NCBI GenBank assembly: GCA_027459765.1
Contig: DAIDHD010000010.1
Location: 1 to 57,286, forward strand
Length of the DNA: 57,286 nt
Source of the DNA: Gammaproteobacteria bacterium
Lineage (GTDB): Bacteria > Pseudomonadota > Gammaproteobacteria > Steroidobacterales > Steroidobacteraceae
Reading direction: 5' to 3'
Both the position numbers and the translations under genes were made by a program. Within the stretch, counting starts at the first letter, position 1; each line of letters opens with the position of its first letter. The notes beneath the pieces are model-generated. The model was not told the DNA's origin and ran no database searches. It saw only the letters and a list, made by a program, of their open reading frames with translations. Shown in pieces: positions 1 through 8,758 of the stretch.

Positions 1-372
1 CACGGCGGAATTTCGCTCCCCCATGGCGAGAGACGCGCCGGCCAGTGCGAGCAGCAGCACGTTGAGCGGGTTGATGAGCCGACGCAGAACCTGCAACCAC
101 AGGGCTTCGGTCTGCTCGTGCGCGACCCGGTTCGGCCCGACCTGCGCGCGGCGCGCATCAGCAAGCGCCGCGTCGAGGCCGGCCCCCGTAGTGTCGAGTC
201 TCGCAAGCACCTCGGTCGGCGACAGCCGAGAGAGGTCCAGCAGTGCGGCCGAGGGTCCCTGGACGGCACCGGCGGCCGCAGGCGCTGAGTCCGCACCCGC
301 TCGATGCCGGATCCACTTTCCGAGCCGATTCACCGCGATTCGCGCCTCCGTTGATGGCGAACGCCGCGTCAT
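1..372 (-). CDS. mgtA: Mg2+-importing P-type ATPase, N-terminal part (partial)
   Basis: Only the first 124 codons lie in the window; the gene continues past base 1. An ATG at 372 opens the frame and an in-frame TGA lies five codons upstream, so the start is fixed. Residues about 50-85 form the cation-ATPase N-terminal module, with a GLDAALADARRAQVGPNRV stretch. The first membrane segment follows, beginning with an NPLNVLLLALAGASLAMGE motif. Spacing and wording match the MgtA/MgtB branch of P-type ATPases, in which NPFN precedes TM1. The family couples ATP hydrolysis to magnesium entry from the periplasm. The catalytic DKTG aspartate lies outside the window, so activity and exact ion specificity cannot be checked; a related cation pump is the alternative. 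Confidence 0.75.
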   Translation of the reverse strand, partial: MTRRSPSTEARIAVNRLGKWIRHRAGADSAPAAAGAVQGPSAALLDLSRLSPTEVLARLDTTGAGLDAALADARRAQVGPNRVAHEQTEALWLQVLRRLINPLNVLLLALAGASLAMGERNSAV

Positions 373-610
373 GCAGTCCCGCCATCATCGCAGAGGCGGC
401 TCATTTGCGTGTTACGGAACTCTACCGAGCCGAGCTACGGGCGTAAGTCGCTCGTCGGTTATTGCCGACAGCTTCATCCCCTGGCGTCACGCACGTGAAA
501 CTCGTGCAATGTCCGAACGCCCGCCCACCCCGGGCGTCTAAGTGCAGGCGCCTCGAGCGGCCACCCCCGCTTCGCGCGCCATTCTTTCCAGCAGCACGGA
601 GGTTTCAGCT

Positions 611-1240
611 ATGCAGGCCCACGACAATCGACTTCGGATCCCGCCCGCAGCCTGGCTGGGCGGCGTGGCCGCGGCGTCCTTGATCGCGCTCGCCTCGCCG
701 CCGGCGCGCGCCGTCGATCTGCTCGGCGTCTACGCCGGCGCGGCCGTGGGCGACGCGCACGTCGCCGCGAATACCAGCGGCGTGATTCCCGACCCGGGCT
801 CGCTCGATCACTTCGGCGCGCACCACACCGCCTACAAGCTCATCGCCGGCGTTCGTCCCGTGTCGCTGTTCGGCGCCGAGATCGAGTACCTGGATCTCGG
901 GCATCCCTCCCAGACCTACGGCGGGCCGGGCCTCTTGAGCGCAGACGTGTCCACCAAGGGTGCCGCCGGCTTCGGCGTGCTGTACCTGCCCATCCCGGTG
1001 GTCGACGTGTTCCTGAAGGGTGGAGTCGCGCGCCTCGACACCCGCGTGAACGAGCGCTTCTGCGGCGTGGATCTGTGCCAGAGTGGCGGCTTCTATGCGC
1101 ACGACACCGGCTTTGCCGGCGGCGTCGGGGTTCAGCTGAAGCTCGGTCCGCTGGCGGGCCGCGCGGAGTTCGAGCGCTTCGCCACGGCCGGCGCAAACCC
1201 CTATCTGTACAGTATCGGCCTGACCTACAACTTCTTCTGA
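611..1240 (+). CDS. Small outer-membrane beta-barrel protein, exported
   Basis: The protein has 209 residues. The ATG at 611 is preceded by a good ribosome site, CGGAGG at 597-602; upstream in-frame starts lack one. Residues 1-35 form a signal peptide ending in a PARA-type cleavage site. The mature part has alternating polar/aromatic strands (YAGAAVGDAHV, YKLIAGVRP, GAEIEYLDLG, AGFGVLYLP) and ends in a terminal phenylalanine (YNFF), the Bam recognition signature. The length fits an eight-stranded barrel of the OmpA/OmpW-like class. Two cysteines six residues apart (FCGVDLCQ) could form a loop disulfide. The substrate or role is unknown. Bases 373-610 between it and the divergent mgtA-like gene contain no gene that I can support. 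Confidence 0.75.
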   Translation: MQAHDNRLRIPPAAWLGGVAAASLIALASPPARAVDLLGVYAGAAVGDAHVAANTSGVIPDPGSLDHFGAHHTAYKLIAGVRPVSLFGAEIEYLDLGHPSQTYGGPGLLSADVSTKGAAGFGVLYLPIPVVDVFLKGGVARLDTRVNERFCGVDLCQSGGFYAHDTGFAGGVGVQLKLGPLAGRAEFERFATAGANPYLYSIGLTYNFF

Positions 1241-1255
1241 CGAGCCCGGCCGAAG

Positions 1256-1297
1256 GTCTGCCGCCCGGTGCGCCACGAGAGCGCCCGGGCGGCAGAC
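1256..1297. terminator. Perfect 13-bp inverted repeat between convergent genes
   Basis: Bases 1256-1268 and 1285-1297 are exact reverse complements, with a 16-base loop whose GCGC ends can also pair. The repeat lies in the 69-base gap between the convergent barrel gene and the DUF779 gene. No T-tract follows on either strand, so a classical intrinsic terminator is not shown. A bidirectional transcript-end hairpin is the likeliest role. Confidence 0.45.
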
Positions 1298-1309
1298 GAT
1301 ACGGTCACT

Positions 1310-1681
1310 TCACGCCGGCGGATCCACGGCGCACAGCTCCGAGCGGATCAGGAATCGCATGTTGAGCGGCGCCTCTATGGAGAAGCTCGCTCCACGCCCT
1401 GGCACCACGTCGACGGTCCAACGCGTGTGCTCCCAAAGCTTGAACTGCTCGCGGTCCATCCAGAACTCGCAACCCGCGATCTCGCCGACCTTCACGTCGG
1501 CGCTGCCGAGTTTGAACTCGCCCACCTGAAAGCACATGGGCGCGCTGCCGTCACAACAGCCTCCCGACTGATGGAACATCAGCGGCCCATGCTCCTTCTT
1601 CAGCCGCTCGATCAGGGCTCGAGCGGCCGGGGTGACTCCCACCCGGGACTGCGACGTGTTGTCGGCCACGACTTTCAGCAC
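1310..1681 (-). CDS. DUF779 family protein, partner of the aldehyde dehydrogenase
   Basis: This 123-residue protein matches DUF779 (COG3564), small proteins commonly encoded directly after acetaldehyde or other short-chain aldehyde dehydrogenases. Their biochemical role is not established. The conserved core is visible: MFHQSGGCCDGSAPMCF around residues 35-51, with three cysteines that might bind metal or form disulfides, then a WEHTRW segment. It starts at a GTG (1681-1679) one base after the dehydrogenase stop TGA (1685-1683), so it is translationally coupled to that gene and shares its promoter. The frame stays open at full family length. Family assignment is firm; function is unknown. Confidence 0.85.
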   Translation of the reverse strand: MLKVVADNTSQSRVGVTPAARALIERLKKEHGPLMFHQSGGCCDGSAPMCFQVGEFKLGSADVKVGEIAGCEFWMDREQFKLWEHTRWTVDVVPGRGASFSIEAPLNMRFLIRSELCAVDPPA

Positions 1682-1682
1682 G

Positions 1683-3254
<1,572 letters not shown>

Positions 3255-3383
3255 TGAGCTCTCCTGTTTCTTCTCGAAAGAAATTGCGCCGGCCTGGCGC
3301 CGGGCGTAGCCCTTGGCAGACCGAGCGAGCTACGGCCCGAGTGGCATGCCGCCACCCTGATCCAGCCCTTCGACTTTCATGTG

Positions 3384-3399
3384 AGCAAGACCCGTGCCA
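3384..3399 (-). promoter_or_regulatory. Sigma-54 (-24/-12) promoter of the aldehyde dehydrogenase operon
   Basis: Read on the minus strand, bases 3399-3384 are TGGCAC-GGGTC-TTGCT. This is an exact match to the RpoN consensus TGGCAC-N5-TTGCW, with correct GG-to-GC spacing. Transcription would start near 3372, giving a leader of about 120 bases to the ATG at 3254. The adjacent divergent gene encodes a GAFTGA-containing sigma-54 activator, which strongly supports function. Confidence 0.88.
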
Positions 3400-3514
3400 G
3401 TTAGTTCCCCGACGGTCCGGGCACGCGCGTGGCGCACGCCGGCGGCACGCGACCGGCTCTCGATCACCCGGCGGTCACCGATTCGCCTTGCCGGCGTGGC
3501 ATCTGTTCCATAAA

Positions 3515-3528
3515 GTGACAACTGTCAC
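3515..3528. promoter_or_regulatory. Palindrome GTGACA-AC-TGTCAC, likely activator-binding site
   Basis: This perfect 6-2-6 inverted repeat lies about 115-130 bases upstream of the -24 box at 3394-3399. That is where an enhancer-binding protein normally sits for looping. It is also 55 bases before the activator's own ATG at 3583, so it could mediate autoregulation. Binding by the neighbouring regulator is inferred from position and symmetry only. The rest of the 3255-3582 gap contains no gene I can support. Confidence 0.55.
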
Positions 3529-3582
3529 CGTACCGCAGCGGCGCCGCGCAGGCCGAGCGGCCCGGTCTTTGGGGGGCTGGCG

Positions 3583-5622
3583 ATGCGAGCAACGAACGCA
3601 GGAGCGCACGCGGACCAGGTCGTGCGTGCCGTGACCGGCGCGGATTCGAGCGCGGCGGCCGGGCCGCCCCTGATCGACACCTCGTGGCGCCGCTGTCTCG
3701 AGGACTACAAGCTCGACCCCGCCGGGCCACGCGCGCCCACCGTGCTCGACCAGCGCCGCCTCAAGGACCTGCAGGCGCAGGACGATGAGCTCGTCGAGAT
3801 CGCGCGCGCCGAGATGGACTCTCTTTACGAGCAGATTTCCGGCTCTGGCTACGCGCTCCTGCTCGCCAACACAGAGGGGGTGATTCTCTGCGAGCGCGCC
3901 GATCCGGCGTTGCAGGGCATGTTCGGTCGCGCCGGCCTGATCGTCGGCGCGGACTGGAGCGAGCGCTGCGAGGGCACCAACGGCATCGGCACGTGCGCAG
4001 CGGAGTCGCGGCCGGTCACCATCCATCAGAACGATCACTTCCGCGCGCAGCACGTCGCACTCACCTGCTCGGCCGCACCGATTCACGATCCAGCCGGACG
4101 CCTGATCGCCGTGCTCGACGCCTCGAGCGTGGTCGCGGCGGGAACCCGCGAGGCGCAGAAACACACGGTGGCGCTGGTCAACACCTCGGCGCGCCTCATC
4201 GAGAAGTGCTACTTCCTGCGGCGTCACGAGCGCCAGACGGTGCTGCGCTTTCACTATCGACCGGAGTTCGTCGACCTGCTGCACGACGGGGCTCTGGTGG
4301 TCAACGAGCGCGGAGTCATCTGCGCGGCCGACGGCACGAGCCTGAAGCTGCTCGGACTGCATCGCGAGGAACTCCTCGGCCGCTCGCTGTGCGACGTGTT
4401 CGACGCCCGCCTGGACGAATTGATGGCGCCGGGCGGCGGCACGCGACGCGCCATCTGGGAGATTCGCGACAACCGCGACGGGCGCCGCTACTTCGCGAGC
4501 CTCGCGGCGACCTCGCTACCCGGCACACGCTCCTCGAGCGGCGCGGGTAACGCCTCCACGCGCATCGTCGAATCCACTCGCATCGCGGCGCGCGCGCGTC
4601 CTGCAGCCGTTGGCGGCGAATTCCCGGCGGCTCTGGGTCTTCAGGAACTCGCCGGCGACGATCCGCAGATGCTCTCCTGCGCTCACCGTGCGCGCCGTCT
4701 CGTGGACCGCGACATCCCCATCATCCTGCACGGCCCGACCGGCAGCGGCAAGGAGGCCTTCGCCAAGGCCCTGCATCAAGAGAGCCGCCGCGCCGCGCAA
4801 CCTTTCGTGGCGGTCAATTGCGCCTCCATCCCCGAATCGCTCATCGAGAGCGAACTGTTCGGCTACGTCGCCGGCGCATTCACCGGTGCGCGCAGGGAGG
4901 GCATGAAGGGCCGTATCGTGCAGTCGTCGGGCGGTACGCTCTTTCTGGACGAGATCGGCGACATGCCGCTCGCACTGCAGACGCGACTGCTACGCGTGCT
5001 CGAGGAGCGCGAGGTCATACCGCTCGGCGGTGACCGCGCGGTGCGGGTGGACTTGCGAGTGATGTCCGCATCTCACCGCGACCTGTCGGACCTGATCGCG
5101 CGCGGCAGCTTTCGGGAGGACCTCTACTACCGGCTCAACGGCATCACGCTGGAGCTGCCGCCCCTCGCGGCGCGCGCGGACAAGGCCGACGTGGTCCGCG
5201 CGTGCCTGGATCGCGAAGCGGGCGGCCCGGGCCGCATCACCGTGGACGAGGACGCCATGCGACACCTCGTCGACTACGCCTGGCCCGGAAACCTGCGCCA
5301 GCTGCGCAATGTACTGCGCGCCGCCATTGCCATCGCCGAGGGCGCACGCTTGCGGCTCGCCGACCTGCCGGATGAAGTGATCGCGGGTACCCGGAGCACG
5401 AATGCCGATCCCGGCCGGGACAATCTCGCCTCGATGCCGGCTGCGACGCCAGCCGCGGTCGAGAGTCTACGTGCGGCGGAACGTGACGTGATGCTCGCCG
5501 CGATCCGCCGCCACGAAGGCAATCTCAGCAAGGTGGCTGCACAGCTCGGTATCAGCCGCAACACCCTCTACCGCAAGCTCAAGCGCCACGGCATAGGTCT
5601 GCGGCGCGGCTACGTCGACTGA
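3583..5622 (+). CDS. Sigma-54-dependent transcriptional activator, AcoR-like (GAF-PAS-AAA+-Fis HTH)
   Basis: This 679-residue enhancer-binding protein has the AcoR/EatR-type architecture. It begins with a signal-sensing N-terminus with a GAF domain (around residues 60-210, including GTNGIGTC), followed by a PAS-like segment (around 225-300). The AAA+ core follows: Walker A GPTGSGKE at 384, GAFTGA loop at 431-436 for sigma-54 contact, and Walker B LFLDE with Asp456. A Fis-type helix-turn-helix lies at about 647-669 (KVAAQLGISRNTLYRK). All residues needed for remodelling RNA polymerase are intact. A purine-rich GGGGGG stretch precedes the ATG. The gene is divergent from the aldehyde dehydrogenase operon, so it probably activates that operon in response to an aldehyde, alcohol or acetoin. 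The ligand is unknown. Confidence 0.93.
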   Translation: MRATNAGAHADQVVRAVTGADSSAAAGPPLIDTSWRRCLEDYKLDPAGPRAPTVLDQRRLKDLQAQDDELVEIARAEMDSLYEQISGSGYALLLANTEGVILCERADPALQGMFGRAGLIVGADWSERCEGTNGIGTCAAESRPVTIHQNDHFRAQHVALTCSAAPIHDPAGRLIAVLDASSVVAAGTREAQKHTVALVNTSARLIEKCYFLRRHERQTVLRFHYRPEFVDLLHDGALVVNERGVICAADGTSLKLLGLHREELLGRSLCDVFDARLDELMAPGGGTRRAIWEIRDNRDGRRYFASLAATSLPGTRSSSGAGNASTRIVESTRIAARARPAAVGGEFPAALGLQELAGDDPQMLSCAHRARRLVDRDIPIILHGPTGSGKEAFAKALHQESRRAAQPFVAVNCASIPESLIESELFGYVAGAFTGARREGMKGRIVQSSGGTLFLDEIGDMPLALQTRLLRVLEEREVIPLGGDRAVRVDLRVMSASHRDLSDLIARGSFREDLYYRLNGITLELPPLAARADKADVVRACLDREAGGPGRITVDEDAMRHLVDYAWPGNLRQLRNVLRAAIAIAEGARLRLADLPDEVIAGTRSTNADPGRDNLASMPAATPAAVESLRAAERDVMLAAIRRHEGNLSKVAAQLGISRNTLYRKLKRHGIGLRRGYVD

Positions 5623-5649
5623 TTCGCTTTCGCGGCGCCTGCGTTGCCC

Positions 5650-8412
5650 CTAGCGCGGCGGTGGCGTGGCACCCGCCGCGGCCGCGGAGGCCGGCGCAGG
5701 TTCGGCTGCAGGTGCAGGTACAGGCGCAGGTGAAGGTGCTGGCGCGGACGCGGGCATCGCCTCGCTTGCCGGCGGGGACACCGCCGCCGGTGATGGCGAC
5801 TGCGGCGATGGCGGGGTGGGCTGCGAGCTGGGCGCCCCCGCGCCCGGGTTCGGCGCAGCGCTTGTAATCGTCGCCGCCGCCGAGTTCGGTGGCGCCGGCT
5901 GCACAGCCGACGCCGCGGCACCGGTGTCGCCGGCGCGGCGCGCCTCCGCTCGCGATAATTCGTCGGCGCTAGGCGGCAATTGCACGAGAGTAGGCGTCGC
6001 GGCGATCACGCTCGCCGGCGCATCGCGGAGCCGGACGAACAGCCGTCCGTCGACCGGATGCGGAACCGGAAGTGCGTTCCCGGGAAATCCATCGGGAATC
6101 TGGGTCAACTGCGTGAAAGCTCGATCCGGCGCCACGGCGTCGATGAGGAACAGTCTCTCGCCCGACAACTTGCACGCGAGCTGGGGCGTCGCCGGACAAC
6201 TGATCTGGGTTACCGCCGGCAGTCGCACCAGCGTGGTCAGCGGCTGCCAGTCGCCCGCGGCGTGCGCGGTCACCGCGCGAAACCGCAGCGCGCCGAAGGC
6301 GCCCTGCCCGAAGGCCCGTGCCGGATCGAGCGTCGCCACCGCCACCGCCGCATTCTCGAGCAGCAACCCGCCATTGGCGCTGTCCAGCCGCGCCGAGAAG
6401 GATCCGTCCGCGGTCGCCACTTCGATGGCCAGATCGCCGCCAAAACTCGCCGGCTGCTCGGCGCGCACCGAGAACGTCAAGGTCGCCCCCTGCGGCAGGA
6501 GTCCCGAGTCCAGCAGGTCGATCTTGGTCGCGAGGTTCGCCGCCGAGGGCTGCACGTTTGCCGCGAGCAGGGATACCCGCGGGCGGGGCGCACCGATCGC
6601 GGCGCGCAGGCTCAAGCTGCGTCCGTCCTTGAGAGTCACCTTGACGGTGACGCTCTCGCCGGACCGAAACACGCGCGCGACCTGCGGATCCTGGGCCGAC
6701 AGTTCGAGCCGATCCGTTCCCTGACTGGCTTCGAGCACGCCCGGAGTGAACGCGATTCCCTTCACGCTCACGCTCGCCACCTCGTCGAGCCGGCTGCCGC
6801 GCAGCTCGCCGTGATCGTCGCCGGCGTGCAGGTCGAGCGCGTCGAGATGCGCGGCCTCGGTGAACGCGGTCAGCGCAATGGCCTGCGGCTCGTGCTGGCC
6901 GGATTCCGACACCAGGAGCGTGAGCGCACCCGGAGCCGCCTGCTGCAGGGGCAGTTTGAGCTCCACTTCGTCCGGGTGCACGGGCTTCCAATCGACCTTC
7001 AATTCCTTGCCCGCGGGATCGCGCAGCATGAAGCCGTCGACGCAGCTCACCTCCGCGGCCGTCAGGTGCACCACGTCCTCGCGCCCCACGATCAGCGCGC
7101 CTGAATCGCCGCTCGCGAGCCGCCAGGACTGCGGATGCGAGTTCACCAGTTCGAAGGCGGGCCCCTCGTAACGGTCGAAGCCCCAGTAGCCGTGCAGCGA
7201 GGCGCGTATGCGCCCGCCCGCCGCCGCCGGCTCGAACGCCGAGGTATCGATCACGAACCCGCCCTGCTCCGCGTTGGCCGTGGCGGGCAGATCGACGTCG
7301 ACGCCGTCGGCCCGCGTCACGCGCAACGCCATGTCGTGGGCGTAGCGGGTCGAGAACACCAGCGGCGCACCTTCCACCGGCAGCACCAGCGCGCTCTTGC
7401 GGGTACAGTACAGGCCCTGCGGGTCGACGGCGTGCAGGGGCGGCAATTGCGCCTGTTCGACCGCCGGCAGTGCCGTCACCAGCACCGATTTCGGATCATA
7501 GAACGAGGGCGGCGTGTTGAGCGTGAGCCGCAGGCGATCCCCCTCCGGCCGGCCGAGCGCCGGCAGATACTGGTACTTCGCCGTGTGGAACGAGTCCAGG
7601 ATGCGCGCGATGTCGAAGATCGAGGCGATGTACGGGCTGTAGTAGCCGTAGCTGAGTTGCGGCGTGTAACTCGCCTCCATGGCCAGGTCGCCCGCGGCTC
7701 CCGAGGTCAGTGCCTGCACGATGGACGTGCTGTGGCCGTCGTCCAGGATCAACGAATTCTGTGCGTCCATGAGGCACGGCGCCTGCAATTCCGGTAGCCG
7801 GGTGAGGCACTTTTCGTCGACCTTGATGGCGAGGCTGCGGGCAAGGAGCGGCGCCGCATCCTTCAAGCGCCGGGGATCGGCGTCATTGAGCGCCCGCACC
7901 GCCGCCAGGTAGCGTTCCAGCCGGCCGCGGTCGAGGGTCGCCTGATTCAGATCCTGCGAGGCGCGCACGAACGCGCCGGGGCGCCCGCGCACGGCGTTGA
8001 CCAGCGTCTTGAAATCCCCGCCGGTGCGCGGCGCGAGGAACAGCAAGACCTGACGCGCATCGTCCGGCACGATCACGCTGAGACCAGCGTCCGCGCACTT
8101 GCGCTCGCTGGTGTCGCACTTCTGAAACCAGGACGGCGGCGGCGGATTGGTCGAGCCGCGCAGGAAGGCCACCACCAAGAGATAGGGGGCGGACTGGGAG
8201 GCCGGCAAATCGGCTCGCACCCAGAGATGGTCGCCCGCGGCGAGATTCGGCACCTCGGCGATGGGCAGCGACACGGTGCCGCGAGTGACCTTGACCTCGA
8301 GAATCGGGCCCGCGAGGTCGAACGGCGCCGGATCGGCACGCACCACTCTCGTGACGCACAGCGCCGCCATCGCAGCCGCCCCGACCAGCCTGGTCCATTT
8401 GCTCATACCCAT
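5650..8412 (-). CDS. Large exported protein of unknown family with Pro/Ala-rich tail
   Basis: I do not recognise a family for this 920-residue protein. Residues 1-27 are a signal peptide (SPase I type, cleavage likely after VVRA). About 780 residues of mixed composition follow, with paired cysteines (KCDTSERKC, KCLTRLPELQAPC, SCPATPQLAC), suggesting periplasmic disulfides. Several stretches look like successive beta-sandwich modules, for example a GLLPQGATLTFSVRAEQP segment. From about residue 800 the chain becomes a low-complexity Pro/Ala/Ser tail running to the C-terminus. It is convergent with the sigma-54 activator (27-base gap) and stands alone. An ATG two codons downstream is an equally good start. 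Coding is supported by the very long frame and signal peptide; the function is not predictable. Confidence 0.8.
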   Translation of the reverse strand: MGMSKWTRLVGAAAMAALCVTRVVRADPAPFDLAGPILEVKVTRGTVSLPIAEVPNLAAGDHLWVRADLPASQSAPYLLVVAFLRGSTNPPPPSWFQKCDTSERKCADAGLSVIVPDDARQVLLFLAPRTGGDFKTLVNAVRGRPGAFVRASQDLNQATLDRGRLERYLAAVRALNDADPRRLKDAAPLLARSLAIKVDEKCLTRLPELQAPCLMDAQNSLILDDGHSTSIVQALTSGAAGDLAMEASYTPQLSYGYYSPYIASIFDIARILDSFHTAKYQYLPALGRPEGDRLRLTLNTPPSFYDPKSVLVTALPAVEQAQLPPLHAVDPQGLYCTRKSALVLPVEGAPLVFSTRYAHDMALRVTRADGVDVDLPATANAEQGGFVIDTSAFEPAAAGGRIRASLHGYWGFDRYEGPAFELVNSHPQSWRLASGDSGALIVGREDVVHLTAAEVSCVDGFMLRDPAGKELKVDWKPVHPDEVELKLPLQQAAPGALTLLVSESGQHEPQAIALTAFTEAAHLDALDLHAGDDHGELRGSRLDEVASVSVKGIAFTPGVLEASQGTDRLELSAQDPQVARVFRSGESVTVKVTLKDGRSLSLRAAIGAPRPRVSLLAANVQPSAANLATKIDLLDSGLLPQGATLTFSVRAEQPASFGGDLAIEVATADGSFSARLDSANGGLLLENAAVAVATLDPARAFGQGAFGALRFRAVTAHAAGDWQPLTTLVRLPAVTQISCPATPQLACKLSGERLFLIDAVAPDRAFTQLTQIPDGFPGNALPVPHPVDGRLFVRLRDAPASVIAATPTLVQLPPSADELSRAEARRAGDTGAAASAVQPAPPNSAAATITSAAPNPGAGAPSSQPTPPSPQSPSPAAVSPPASEAMPASAPAPSPAPVPAPAAEPAPASAAAAGATPPPR

Positions 8413-8758
8413 CTCGACACCACCCGCGCCGGCGTGTGCGCCCCCGCGCCCAGCCGCATCGCGTCACGTGAAACTCCCCGCCAAGGACCTCGCGGCGCAA
8501 CAGCGAGTTCCCCACGGCGAGGCCGCGAAGTATACGCGGCGCACCGGATGCACCGGACGGCCCGGCCGGCCCCGGAGGATGAAGTTCTCGTCAGATCGCG
8601 GGCGTCGCGTGGCGGCGACACTCGAAAGAGTCTGACGTGCCCGTGTCAACCCCCTCGCGCACGGTTCGTTGTTGCGCTCAAACCAGGCGCGGGATGGAGC
8701 GCTCGCCGCGAATGGCACAACTGACGGCCAGAATTTCGAAATTAAAGGAGTATTTCTT
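8413..8758. other. Divergent intergenic region, 346 bases
   Basis: The region separates the 920-residue exported protein (minus) from the DUF4382-type lipoprotein (plus). On the minus strand TATACT at 8534-8529 could be a -10 element for the former, with a leader of about 110 bases; no clear -35 is visible. It also holds a direct repeat GCACCGGA (twice near 8541-8558) and a palindrome at 8732-8743. I see no convincing small gene. Confidence 0.4.
8732..8743. promoter_or_regulatory. 12-bp palindrome AATTTCGAAATT next to a ribosome site
   Basis: This perfect AT-rich palindrome in otherwise GC-rich DNA abuts the AAAGGAG ribosome site (8744-8750) of the lipoprotein at 8759. It could be a repressor operator or a small mRNA hairpin that limits ribosome access. 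No regulator can be assigned. Confidence 0.35.

Noticed and set aside
462..683. Small plus-strand frames between the mgtA-like gene and the barrel gene
   Set aside because: They have no ribosome site or protein-like composition; the barrel gene's start at 611 with CGGAGG is better supported.
8713..8728. TGGCAC upstream of the DUF4382 lipoprotein as a sigma-54 promoter
   Set aside because: The -24-like box is present but the required TTGC at the -12 position is replaced by ACGGC.
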